Assembly (NCBI GenBank): GCA_030248215.1
Contig: JASANG010002029.1
Location: forward strand, 124,001 to 188,000
DNA from: Enoplolaimus lenunculus
Lineage: Eukaryota; Nematoda; Enoplea; Enoplida; Thoracostomopsidae
Direction: 5' to 3'
DNA length: 64,000 nucleotides
The notes under the pieces are model-generated. The model saw only the letters and a program-made list of their open reading frames with translations, did no database searches and was not told the DNA's origin. Both the position numbers and the translations under genes were made by a program. Position 1 is the stretch's first letter; every line of letters begins with the position of its first letter. Shown here piece by piece: positions 9,901 to 20,424 of this stretch.

Positions 9901-11892
9901 GGTATATTCAATAATTTTGGTATCAGCACATCTCTATTTAGTGCATTAGCAGTTGAACTGTTTGTCAAGACCTTCCATGAAGTAAAAACAAGGAACGTAT
10001 TAGCTTAATTGGTCAAGCATAAGTTAGGACTTTGTCAATTATTTCACTGATTATTAGGGGTACAAGAGATTAGATTTCAGTACTAAAAGGTTTTCGAAAC
10101 AAGGAATCTGAATAATTTTTCGTATACCTCCAAAACAAATGAATAATTATCTACCTACTAAGTAATTACCGTATTAGGTTTATTGGATAAAACTAAACTA
10201 GGACATTTAAAATAAATTACCAATTTCCCGGATTATTAGGATTAAATTACATACAAGCGATTTGATTTCAATACTACAGGTTTGTTGGTGTGAGGAATCT
10301 GAATAAATTAACTAAAAGCACCCAAGACATAAATGAATAGCCATCTACTAACTAATTTACATATTGCCTATGCCGACTATGACGTTGAATTGCTAATGTA
10401 TCATTTATATAAGCGTCAGTGCGTTGCTGGCTTTAGGTTTTTCTGGCATGAGAAATTTAAATATAGCGTTTAGAAATAGGAACAATTTCAAATTAGGCAG
10501 CTACTCTATATCTGGTATGTAGGTATATGAGCTGTGACAGTAAAGCTATTACCTTATACCTACGGATTTACTACACAACGGATTTACTACACAAATGAGT
10601 CTTGTAGACCATTGATGTTTGAGCTTCGCTCAGTAAATGTAGTTCCACTACGACTGGTCAAATTTCGTAATTCAAAGCAGTAATGCACTGGCTATTAGCC
10701 AAAACTCACGAGGCGTAGTGTCATGAGCTTCAATTTATTGCTCTATATTTTTTGTCCCTGAAATGATAACGTTATGCTTGCTCTTAGTCTCTTGGAAATC
10801 TGCAAAGAAAACATTCAAACACTTCCTTACCCCGGTTGCTGTTGATGTACTAGGCGTCTCGCTCTCGTTAGGAGAGCCGAGCCCAACATCAACCAATTCA
10901 CCAAACGTTGTCGGTACAGCGCTGGAAGTTCTCGTTTGACGCGAATGAGCTACGAACTTATCGGATGACGTTGCTTCCCGATCTGTGCCGCGTTTTGAAC
11001 TTTCACTTAATTCAGAATCGATTCTAATTGATAATGACGACGTATCATTGATACTACCAGCCTAAAGCAACGCTATTTCACTAACACATTCTTGAGACAG
11101 GTTTCATTATACAATGGCTTGCACCGCATGACAACAAAAAGCGATAAATATCCAGGCTACATAGTACCTATTTTACAATCGGATAGATCACGTAAAACAT
11201 AGTTTTACGGACTAAAATAGAATTGTTAACTTGAATTTTTGTTTTTTTGTTTTAGCGCGTCAAAATTTCAATTTCTTTACTTGCCCAAAAACGCGAACGC
11301 AACAAGATAATACGTACGTCGATGTTCAATTGCGCACCTGCAAAAACAGTTTAAGGTAATTTCGGAAGCCACCGTAAATATCCGGCAGCCGGCAGGTTTA
11401 TAACGGATACAGTAACCGATACTACATCGGATTTTATTGGACATATGCCAGTAAATTGTTGATTCCATCGCAAACCTATTGCGATGAAAACAAAATTGTT
11501 TACTGTAAAATACAGGTATTTACATCAGAACCAGCGACACTTCCTCGTTGGGAACTCGACAGTTGTTGTAAACCATCAGCAACTTGAGCAGATACAACCT
11601 AAAAACCAATTAAAACAGTAACTGTAAGTAAAAAATAAAGCTTGGATTTAGGCACATTTAATATTCGACGTTTGGGCTACAGTTTCAAGTAAGTACATTT
11701 TTAAATTTTTCACAACATATATAGTAAAATGCGATGATGAAAAATAAGAAAATGACCATCTGTTACGGGAATTATCAGATCTTAAATTTGTTATACCAGT
11801 AAACAACAAAATAAAAGTCTCAAACTTATGGTACATACCGTTTGTAGCTTTGCGGTTTCTTCAGTGATTTTAGTTTTAAGCTTCTTAAACAT
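3824..11892 (-). CDS. GOLGA4: Golgin-245/GOLGA4-like trans-Golgi tether, N-terminal part (10 exons, 417 aa, 3' end missing)
   Basis: Ten exons join in frame on the minus strand: 11892-11839, 11598-11524, 11061-10831, 9089-8980, 7138-6895, 6586-6539, 5126-4971, 4791-4690, 4316-4188 and 3925-3824. The product starts MFKKLKTKITEETAKLQ, close to the MFKKLKQKISEE start of human GOLGA4. A Ser/Thr-rich low-complexity stretch follows (residues about 20-230). Then come the collinear family blocks KEQISSVLHKL..NYKDKYRQ, QDKALQRVEQLREE, LEEKDQLLTALQTQ and EDLLGRCKETI, matching human DKSLRRIAELREE, LEEKDQYISVLQTQ and ENLLKRCKETI (from memory). Family members are long coiled coils bound to the trans-Golgi network through a C-terminal GRIP domain and capture endosome-derived vesicles. 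Only the N-terminal vesicle-capture end and first coils are visible. The rest should lie to the left, in part beyond the window. Confidence 0.87.
4188..4316 (-). CDS. GOLGA4: Golgin exon 9, coiled coil
   Basis: Forty-three codons starting IARLEDLLGRCKETIKSNKA, matching human RQENLLKRCKETIQSHKE. Acceptor TTTCAG, donor GTACAT, phase 0. Heptad-like Leu/Val spacing continues to the end. Confidence 0.83.
4690..4791 (-). CDS. GOLGA4: Golgin exon 8
   Basis: Thirty-four codons, IRCYKEGRVPDDAEQ..VISQREK, acceptor TTTTAG, donor GTTTGA, phase 0. It replaces the longer acidic spacer that separates the LQTQ and RCKETI blocks in human GOLGA4. Confidence 0.75.
4971..5126 (-). CDS. GOLGA4: Golgin exon 7, coiled coil, GC donor
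   Basis: Fifty-two codons, NVLTATQDKALQRVEQLREE through KLEEKDQLLTALQTQ, the best-conserved block of the gene. The only donor that keeps the frame with exon 8 is CAG|GCAAGG, so the intron is of the GC-AG class. GT alternatives further on lead to stops in exon 8. Confidence 0.85.
5600..5940. repeat. Tandem dimer of a ~175-180 bp unit (inverted copy)
   Basis: Two consecutive copies, about 5600-5765 and 5780-5940, share TCTAATTTAGGCTTAACCAATT-like ends and CTAACAGTTCA / CTAACTGTTCA blocks. They lie in golgin intron 6. The same unit occurs in the opposite orientation at 10008-10345. Confidence 0.65.
5990..6353 (-). mobile_element. hAT-like MITE, family B (TAGGGATG termini)
   Basis: Ends TAGGGATGCGCCGAT and its inverse. 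Flanks GTTAACAG (5982-5989) and GTTAATAC (6354-6361) agree at 6 of 8 positions. Subterminal GCCGAT hexamers are repeated. No coding capacity. It lies in golgin intron 6, in opposite orientation to the copy at 9547. Confidence 0.75.
6539..6586 (-). CDS. GOLGA4: Golgin exon 6 (16-codon exon)
   Basis: VARAYNDILKDNDKMK between a GTTTTAG acceptor and a GTAAGT donor, phase 0. It aligns with human LVTAYQMLQREKKKLQ, directly between the blocks coded by exons 5 and 7. It is too short to appear as an ORF of its own. Confidence 0.8.
6895..7138 (-). CDS. GOLGA4: Golgin exon 5, start of coiled coil
   Basis: One base plus 81 codons, acceptor TTTCAG, donor GTTAGT. The second half, SKEQISSVLHKLQGR..NYKDKYRQ, aligns with the human block NKEQLIQRLRRMERSLSSYRGKYSE. 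The open frame continues far upstream only because the TA-rich microsatellite in the intron is stop-free. The exon itself begins at 7138. Confidence 0.83.
7250..7390. repeat. TA-rich microsatellite (TATATA/TATAGA)
   Basis: Alternating TA with interspersed TAGATA and TGTATA units in golgin intron 4, about 110 bp upstream of exon 5. It creates a long stop-free frame on the minus strand that is not coding. Confidence 0.9.
7774..8527. mobile_element. Probable hAT-like element with GAGACT-rich ends
   Basis: The right end is the inverse of CAGGGATGGGAGTCTGAGTC; the left end CAGAGTGGTGAAAGAG is only loosely similar. Both ends carry repeated GAGACT/GAGTCT motifs. No clear 8-bp duplication was found (only TCTT is shared), so the limits are tentative. 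Confidence 0.4.
8980..9089 (-). CDS. GOLGA4: Golgin exon 4
   Basis: Thirty-six codons plus two bases (AANLAFDPFEVGSYEG..HNSLE), acceptor TTCAG, donor GTGAGG. The split AG|T serine codon at its end is completed by exon 5, which keeps the frame. It may correspond to the human SSTASFDPPSDM region. Confidence 0.78.
9547..9936 (+). mobile_element. hAT-like MITE, family B
   Basis: Begins TAGGGATGTGCTGATTAATC and ends with the inverse of TAGAGATGTGCTGAT. Flanked by TTTATTGC (9539-9546) and TTTAGTGC (9937-9944), 7 of 8. Subterminal ATCGGC hexamers are repeated. It lies in golgin intron 3. Confidence 0.8.
10008..10345. repeat. Tandem dimer of the ~175 bp unit (direct copy)
   Basis: Two units, about 10008-10180 and 10181-10345, each with TTAGGAC, GATTATTAGG, a GATTT(G)ATTTCA(G/A)TACTA block and GAGGAATCTGAATAA. 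They are the inverse of the dimer at 5600-5940. Downstream, CCACTACGACTGGT at 10647-10660 is mirrored at 5459-5475. Confidence 0.65.
10831..11061 (-). CDS. GOLGA4: Golgin exon 3, Ser/Thr-rich linker
   Basis: Seventy-seven codons from a CTTTAG acceptor to a GTAAGG donor, phase 0 on both sides. It is Ser/Thr/Asp/Glu-rich with no predicted coil, matching the disordered linker of the family. GC content is clearly higher than in the flanking introns, and the frame is open throughout. Confidence 0.78.
11524..11598 (-). CDS. GOLGA4: Golgin exon 2
   Basis: Twenty-five codons (VVSAQVADGLQQ..SVAGSD) between a TTTTTAG acceptor and a GTAAAT donor, both phase 0. It is Ser/Gln-rich and poorly conserved, as the equivalent human linker is. 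Confidence 0.75.
11839..11892 (-). CDS. GOLGA4: Golgin exon 1 (start codon)
   Basis: Eighteen codons, MFKKLKTKITEETAKLQT, ending at a GTATGT donor, phase 0. The start is chosen because MFKKLK is the conserved beginning of the GOLGA4 family. In that family this amphipathic N-terminus takes part in vesicle capture. Confidence 0.85.
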
Positions 11893-14319
11893 TATTATTC
11901 CGGTTAGTTCCGCTCTTAAACAGAATTCTCTATATGCACTATGGAGTTAGTACTCATTATACAGGCACAGAAGACGATGATTTCGGTTTTGATTGAAATT
12001 CAGCTACAAACTCAGATTGTTTTCATGATACATATATTAAAAACTGCATATAAGTTTGCAGCTTTCGCTAACAAAATGGTATCGAAACATGCCACAACAA
12101 ACGTGGTTAGCCTTCAACTACTCAATTCTAAGCGGCAAAAATAAGTAACAACGGTAACATAAAACCATAAACTATCCTAAATTTAAGATAACCACACGTC
12201 ACACTAGCATCGTAATTCAACTCTGAAATATTGCAAAAAAATTCAAATAGAACAGGGGTTGTCACTTTCCAAGGAGGAAAATCTATGGCCACGAGTGCAG
12301 CACAGGAAATTTTTTCATGATTACATGTCGTACAGTTTGATGGGGAACACAAGTTTTAATAGGTTTTTGGAAAATGAGTAATTGGCAAATTCAAAAGGCT
12401 AAAGTTTGCCCAATTTTGTTGTGTAAATCTGAAGTGTAGGTCTGGTTTTGAAAATGTGATGCGTGGAAGATTTAAAAGCTTAGGTTCTACTCCGGTTCGG
12501 CAGGGAACATCTGAAATTCAAGTTTTGCTCAAAAACGCGAATTTTGTGAAAATTGAAGACTGGACTAATCCTTGAAATACAGAACGTTTCTTGAAAATTT
12601 AAAAAAGTAGGAGTCTTAAAATTTTAAGACTATTTTGAGTGCAGGGCTTTGAATTTTTTACTTTTTAAGTATAGCAAACCAAATTATGAGATATTTGCTG
12701 CGAAACCCTGGAAAACTATGCGGTTGTATTTTTCTTTTTCCCGTTTCCGAGGTTCATTTTAAAAATTTTGTCTACTAAATACCAAACAAAAAGAAAACAT
12801 ATCGCTCTGGATTTTTCACTTTTCCCGTTTTCTGTCTCCTAAACTGTTCACTTGTTTCGTTTTCCGAACCGAACAGGTACATCCCAAATTTCTTTTCAAG
12901 TCAAAACGCATCATACTACCTTTGCCAAAAAGATAAGCCTACCCGTTTAACTCTCCTCTATACCGTTTTCCAAACGTACATATTTGCAATATTTTTCAGG
13001 CAAGGAACGAAATGAAAGCATATGCGATCTGAATTTTCCTTTTTTCCCGGATTCTGAATCGAACGGACACTGTTTCTTCCAAGCTAACCAAAACGCACTC
13101 CCACCACTGCCAGAAAGGAAAGAACATATATGTTCAACTAAACGTATTCTGTTTCTACCGTGTGCAACCGAAGGTAAAAATACCGGAGCCGGAGCCGAAG
13201 GTGAGGCGAAAATAGGTCGTAAAAATAATGGTTAATTTTGTCAATTTTAGCCAATATCTGCAAAAACAGTTAACTTTTACTTAACTTTATGAGCTATTCA
13301 TTCAGCTACTTTTAGCAGAAAATGCCAAAAAGTTCAAACGGATAGTGAACGAAATAAACGGAAACGAAAACGGAAAATAGATATTAGAAGTATAAAATTT
13401 CATATAGGTTTTTAATTCACCAGGCTTTCTAATATTTTGAAAAAAAATACCGCAAACGAATAAGTTTCGTTAAAATAACAGGATGAACTAATCTTAAAAT
13501 TTTTGCTGCTAAAGTTTTCTGTTGCCATGTTAGAATGTGCCACCTAACACCCTTGTGCGCCGTAATTGGATTTTAGCATGCTTTTTTGGACACTGAAGGT
13601 TTGCATCTTATATTGCGTTCCATAGCGTTAGTGAATTACTTAGCCAGTGAAGTTAAATCTTGAATCATTTTTACAACGCATTATAAATGACGGAAGCATG
13701 ATGTTGTTTGAAGCGCAACATCGCGATTTTGAAGTGCGTAGCTGGTCTAAATATTCTAAGAGAATTTTAACTGTTTTCGTTGTTTGTATCATTGTTTTTT
13801 AATAAAAATGCCACACGCCGGCTTAAATCGTTATATAAAAATTCCTCATACGGAATCGGAACCGGAAACTAAGAAGTGAAAGATGGCTGTTACTAAAACA
13901 TTTGTATTAAGCTCAATTTAACATAAAATATTACCACACTACGACCTTTTTTCAGCGCTTTTCACAAACATATTAACATGTTACATTTCACTACTTAAAT
14001 TGAACCGTTACACCGCTCTTTCGAATTAAATTCAACATTTGTATTTGAAACTCTAAATTTGCAGCACGTAAAAAGAAATCGAAAATCTGGTACAAAAGTA
14101 CCTGATTGATTATCGGAATCGAATAGTGAAAATATAGGATTTATTTCCGCACTACAGGACCTGTATTTCATAATACAAAACATTTATAAATTAAGTATAA
14201 TTTGACAGCACTACACCGATAATTTGGTTAGAATCCAAGTATATATATTTTCACACTTGCGTTATTGTATAGAGTAATATACTTATGTACATGACTTGGT
14301 TATAAATATATTCCTAATA
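11893..14319. promoter_or_regulatory. Intergenic region between the divergent golgin and plastin start codons
   Basis: The two start codons face away from each other with 2.4 kb between. The region should hold both promoters and 5' UTRs, but I see no TATA box or initiator I would defend. About 12480-12900 and 13158-13400 contain CCGAACC, CCGGAGCCGGAGCCG and CGGAAACG repeats resembling decayed family A MITEs, so part of the region is transposon-derived. Confidence 0.45.
13158..13400. mobile_element. Degenerate family A hAT-like MITE (GGAGCC subfamily)
   Basis: Contains GTGCAACCGAAGGTAAAAAT, GGAGCCGGAGCCG and a TTTTAGCCAATATCTGCAA core shared with the better preserved copy at 57019-57325. The right end is not resolved. 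Confidence 0.45.
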
Positions 14320-14403
14320 ATGGACACAAATGGCGTTGACAGCAGAACCAGCCTCTTGCTTAATTCAGAACAAATTGAAGAGTTATCCGAAGTTTTCAAT
14401 ACG
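14320..14403 (+). CDS. PLS3: Plastin exon 1 (start codon)
   Basis: Twenty-eight codons, [20 protein letters not shown] to VFNT, donor ACG|GTAAAT, phase 0. The helix [10 protein letters not shown] matches the first EF-hand entering helix of plastins (human ELDELKEAF). The ATG is in frame, with no upstream coding extension visible. Confidence 0.88.
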
Positions 14404-17400
14404 GTAAATTTGTACAGTTTTTAGTCTTTTGCAAGGTATTGATTGTTAGTGGAATTATTGATGCAACACACCACGTCAAATGTATAAGTGTATAATTTTA
14501 GAATTTAGCTTTCTCTGCTTGACATGTATATACTTGTTTTATTTAAGATTGACCTGAACGGCGATGGATATATCCAATTGTCCGAGCTGCGTGAAGCCCT
14601 TAATGTTGTCGGCATTAAGAAAGCAGAGTTTCAAATTCGAGATATGATTCAAAAGTTTAATTGGCAGGGTGATAAATTAACATTTGACGAATTTAACAAT
14701 GTAAGATTTTATTGTTTTTTCTGCCCTTTTTGTTTCAAGTTTACATTTAGTATATCTGTCCCCCTTGTTAAAGTCGTTGCAGATCTACCTAATTTGAGCC
14801 ACTGTACATTTTGAATGAATTATTTTGCTATGTAAGAGAAATGATAGAATATTGGTTCGATAAGGCTGACCAGTGTTATTTTAGGAGCATAACAGTATTT
14901 ATGACTGGATACCCTTAAAAATAACATGGTCTAGATAAATATTGCCACTGAATGCAACGCTACAAAAACATAGAATAATGGAATAGGGTTGATGTTTAAG
15001 TGTTAAATATGTATCGGTCTTAGATGTTGAGTATAGTCACGTAAACGCTTTGGATATCCTGGATCACGGAATGAATAATTGTTAGCTACATTCTGATGTT
15101 TGAATGCCATCTAATGTGAGATTGAAATGAATTATCCGTCTCCGGCCGGATATTAGATTATATGGCTTTGGCATTTTTTGGTATGCGGTCGCTCCCTGCT
15201 ATATAGTATTACGTATACTTCCAAACACTGTAGTTAGAGTAACACGGTTCAGCTGTGATCGAAATGGATGAACCAAAATGGTTTCAATGTTAATTGTTTG
15301 TTATAGTGAGTTGTATATAAGTAGCAAACTCGCGCGTCTTAACACTCGGAATAGTTTCAATTTCAACTACATTATATACTTTACGTATTTATCAAGGTGC
15401 TGGAATGAGTTTGTTGTAATCAAATCACCGAATTCTAAATTTTAGCTCTATAAAGATCTGCGTTCCCAAGATATCGCGTTGAAATTCAAAAAAGTAACCA
15501 AACCAGCTGCAAACGTTGATGTAATTAGTGGCATGTCTGAAGCATCCAACGACGAAATTCGACACTCTATTCGACAAGAGGAACAAGTGGCGTTTTCAGA
15601 CTGGATAAATACGTAAGCTAAGCTATAAAATGTATATAGTTGAGCCATACTGACGAGCAAGTTTTTGCCGCGAGAACCAGCAACTGCCATTTGCACGGAC
15701 GTGCCAGTTTGGCTCGATAACCTTTTTACAAAACGGGTTTCTGCAGGTTGTCCTTGCAAAAACTGGCACATGTGAGTAAATAGTGTTTAATGTTAAAATA
15801 TGACATGTGGAGCCAAACCAAGTGTTTTAAAAAATGTTGATGGAGCGTTATGCACTGTTTGCAAAATATATACTGTTGAAGTAGAGGGCGGATAGAGTAC
15901 AAGGCACGTAATCTCTACGCATGTGAGTTAATAATGTTTAACGTTAGAATAACATCTGGGGTGCCAAATCAAGTGTGTTAGTGTTTTTAAAATGCTGATG
16001 GGGCGTTATGCATTGTTCTTGGCGTGGTACCCTTCCAAATAAAAATTTACTTTGTTAGTGGTTTCTTGCAGCAACCTTCATGCTGACAAAGACCTACAAC
16101 ATTTATTGCTGATCGACAAGGAAGGACACACTTTGTACGAAAAAGTGAATGATGGTATCATACTGTGGTAAGTTAAGAAAGCCGTTTTCCGTCGTTAAGA
16201 GTAAAAGGTGTTATTGAAAACCATAATGTAGCAATTTATGTAAAGCATGACATGGCAGCATGTATGATATGTACTTGAGTTCAGTCGGGCGGGAATTTTC
16301 ATGATTTAGTCAAAAAATAAAATGTCGGCTTGTAACAATGATTTCTTTATTATAACAGAAACTTAAAAGGAATGCAAGTATATTTTATATTGTTTTAGCG
16401 TCGCGGAAACACCGGATTCTTAATTAAATATTCATTTTCAAGGCTCATCGAGCTAAGGAAATATTGCATTTAAGATTTTGCCCTGGTTATCCCGCAACAT
16501 TTGAAGTGCTACCCACGTTACTGTTGCGTTCTTTAATATATACGGATTATTTTATGCCCTAACTTTTCTCGCTAAAAATCGCCGGATTTTTACATGGTTA
16601 CTCGCTGTGATCGTTCCGCTAGGACATTCTAACATTTTATTAGTAGACATGTCTTTTTTCTGGGTTTATTAAGCATACGTTCATAAAATATAAAATAATA
16701 GCTATAAAATATGTATAATAGGTTATATGCATGTGCCTAGTTAGTTTTAAAACCATATTGTACCATTAGATTTTCTGGGAAGATAAAGAGGTTATTTAGT
16801 TTCCATTTATTTCCACTGCTCTGGTAATAGAGTTAAGTATATTGGTGTATAGATTACATACGTACTTGAATATGTACGTATTGTGTTGAATACAAGAGGG
16901 TTTATATTTGGCTTGGGTATATACGAGAAATAAATTGATCTTTCCGCAGATGTTTTCGTATTTTGCATTTTTTGTAGCTGTGAACGCATAAATGTGATTA
17001 AATTTTTTGTGCATACCTCATGTGTTTTAGTGTCATCAGTAAACTACTTAAACTAGAGTGCAACCGGATGTCCGGTTCTGGCTCCGGCGAAAAATCGACA
17101 TTCGTTCCGGCTTCAGTATTATGTGTATAAGTTGCCGGATATTCATAACTGAAAAGTATACTATAACTATTTATCACACAGTTATTTATGACATATTACG
17201 ACATAGCCCGGTGATTGCTGTTTGAGATGACAGAACTAAGCATACCATGGAGCGCAGTTAATATATGAAAACTCTTGTGGTAACTAAGATTTACTTTATA
17301 TTGAAATTTACGCTTAATTTCCGGATTTGTTATCTGGCTCCGGCCGGATACTTTACTATATTGCCCGGTTCCGGATTATTTTGGTACCCTGTCAACCCTG

Positions 17401-20388
17401 ACTTAAACCCACTCCTGCTGTATTTCGGTGTGAACGATTGCTAGGAAATTTTATATTCTATCGAATATTTTAGAAGTAAAGTTTCTTGTTCTGATATATA
17501 TTTTGAATTTTTTCGGTACTAGTAACGCTTTCCGGTCAAATAGTACGGGTGTTACTTTTCGTGTGTTTAATCTGTCTGAGAAGGAGTTGAGAACTAAGAA
17601 GTGTGAAAATATGTACGCTACGTAATACAGTGGAATTTGGTTTGAAAACATTATATTTGTGTAAAATTACAAAGAGTCGAGGATAGACATGATATAATTC
17701 ATAAAGTCATGGCCAACGCTCATCCCGTTCTTTCTAGTTGCATTTGATATTGTATATACATAATTCATCATAAACGCTGATATTATTGTCATTGAACTTC
17801 CAAGAAACGCCTGACCTCGTTTTAATGTCGCTGTCAAATTTTCAATTTCAAATAACTTTGTAAAAAATGTGAATTGAAATTTTAAATATTGTTTTTCTGT
17901 TATATGTATTTTTGAACTAAAACTGTTCAGTTTTGTTTGACGTATCTCTGTATTATGAAAGAATCAGGGGCGCTTTAATTTCAGATCGGGAGGGTTTTAT
18001 TTTGTGTGGGATCCAGAACGTTATTCCCCACAGACATTTCGGAGGGGATTTATCTCTAAGTATCTATACATCGATTGGCGACCTCGTGGAAGAATCCATA
18101 CCGAGTCTCGGTTTCGGTTATTTTTTAGTCGAACACAAAGCAGTTTTTCGAATTTGCAAAAAAGCATATTAAAATTTAGTAAGGCGGAAACCAATTTCTA
18201 AGTTTAGTTGGTCTCAGAAGTTTTAGTCTTGGATTGAAACAACAAAGACTCAAACAAAACCAGACCGAGACCGAGATCAGTTGAAACCCGAGACGTACGA
18301 GACCCAAATTTGTTCAACGAGTTTTTGAAACATTGATACGTGTCTTGTCTGCATATGCGATGACAATATATGGCTTAGACTGCGGCATTCTCTTTTACTG
18401 CCTTTAGTTGTTTGTATTTGATTTTTTTCGTACGCATAATTCATGTTCTAAATATATGTAAAATTGTTTCGTAGTTGTAAAAAAATCTCAGAAAAGTGTG
18501 CTGCTCCGCTATTTAATCACGCACAGAGCAAACTTTATAAATACGTACGTACGTACGTATTGTACTTAAATTGTTTGTGCCGTCGGCTTTTGAGCAAAAA
18601 TATTGGAAAGGCAGAGTTACGTTCTTTAAAACAATTTAGGGAAGTTGGTTTATTGTGTTATTAATTGAAAAAGTTTCTAGAAAGAAAAATTAAACGAAAA
18701 ATCAGAAACAGTTGGTTTAACCTTAACTTCCGTAGCTCCACTGCTGAGTATATATGCAGGAGTTCAATATTCAGCGCACGAGCTCAATATTGATCGGTTT
18801 ATAATACAAAGCAAATTTAATCGCGTGGAAACAATTTAAACTGCGTGTGAAAATAAATTTAAAAAACGGTATCTATTATACAATGGTAATTTGTTGCTAT
18901 TTTAGTATTTTACTGAAGTTATTTGCTACAAAATATGTCGGTAAAACCGAAAGCGATACGTATTTTGCAGTGTATCACATTGTGTCGTCCGGCAGCTTAT
19001 CGAGCGACAAGTTGCAGTGCTAAATTTTGGAGTCTCAACAACGATCTCTAGGCTTGGATTAAGATTACAATTTTACTTAGGACTATGCGCCTACTGTCGT
19101 GCGACGAACTGTGAATAGATCCGTGTTTTTCAAAATCATTTTTTAATAGTAGGGTGTCAGAGCTGTGCCCCCAGACATTTAGATTTTTGAAGGACGGCAG
19201 TATAAAAGTAAATTATTTGCAGTTAGAGATATATTTTTGACAATAATGCTAGTTTCAGCGTCATACGTACTACTTTCAACGTTGAGCCCGAATGTTGTAT
19301 GTAGCATTCTCGTATGAACTTGTTTGTTACTGGAAGAACGCGGTTAGGTTGAACTTTGTATGTAAGGTTCACGAACGGATACGTATAACGGAATTCGAAA
19401 TCGATCCATCAGCAGAAAATTTTACATTCGTCGGTGTTTGGGTGTTTACAGAAATTTGTAAATTATATACCTATATATACGTGATAATGTAAGCATCGTT
19501 GGAGAGACTCAACATTGTCATAATGGAGTTAAATTTAAATAGCTATATTTTAGTTTAGTATATATTAGTAAACTTCACGAGGAGCATAGGGTAATTGATT
19601 TGTTCGAATAAAACCACTGACATAAAAAGAAATACTGTCTATTGTCTGTCAGTGTTTTCGTTGTATTTAGAGAGCATTCTGCGTATGATAGCTGTATTGA
19701 AGTCTCGTGAAGTGTATGGACATTAAGTCGTACAAATGTGAACTTCTGTCAGGCGCAGGAGAAAACTTTTTGATTTCATGCAGAAATTTATTATTAATGT
19801 CATCGTACGGGACATGAAATGCTTTTGAATGTAATGTTTACGGTCGTCTACAGAAGAGAGTTATTGGGCATTTATTCTATCGAAATTTCTGGAGGCGAGA
19901 AAACGTATATTTACAGCGATTCCTATATAATCTGCTGGATGTTTTAGAAATGTTTCTTGTTCGCTACGCTTGCTTGCAAAACAAACGTTTAAACGACTTT
20001 CTACGTTCATATGAAATCTTGGATGCCTACGCCCCGAATACCCGAGTGATGTATATAGCGTTTATTGGCTTTTGGTTAGACTATTCACCGTAAGCGTAAG
20101 TCTGATCGTTAAGCCTAAGTCTGATCTTTACTACGCGAAACCTAAGGCTCAATAATGTCAAAAAATAAAATATACGAAAAACTATTTGGGACAGTGTACA
20201 CTGTTTTGTGTGTAACTGATGTAACAGCGGTGTGTCCTCGCAGCAGTAGTGTATGGAAATTCCAAGCAAATTTCTACAACTATTACGATTACATTTTCGG
20301 AAATTTAGTTCAATTTAGTGGCATTTAATGCATAAAAATTTAGACGTCGAATATTTAACGAAATTGCGTTATGTGTTCTTGTACTTTT

Positions 20389-20424
<36 letters not shown>

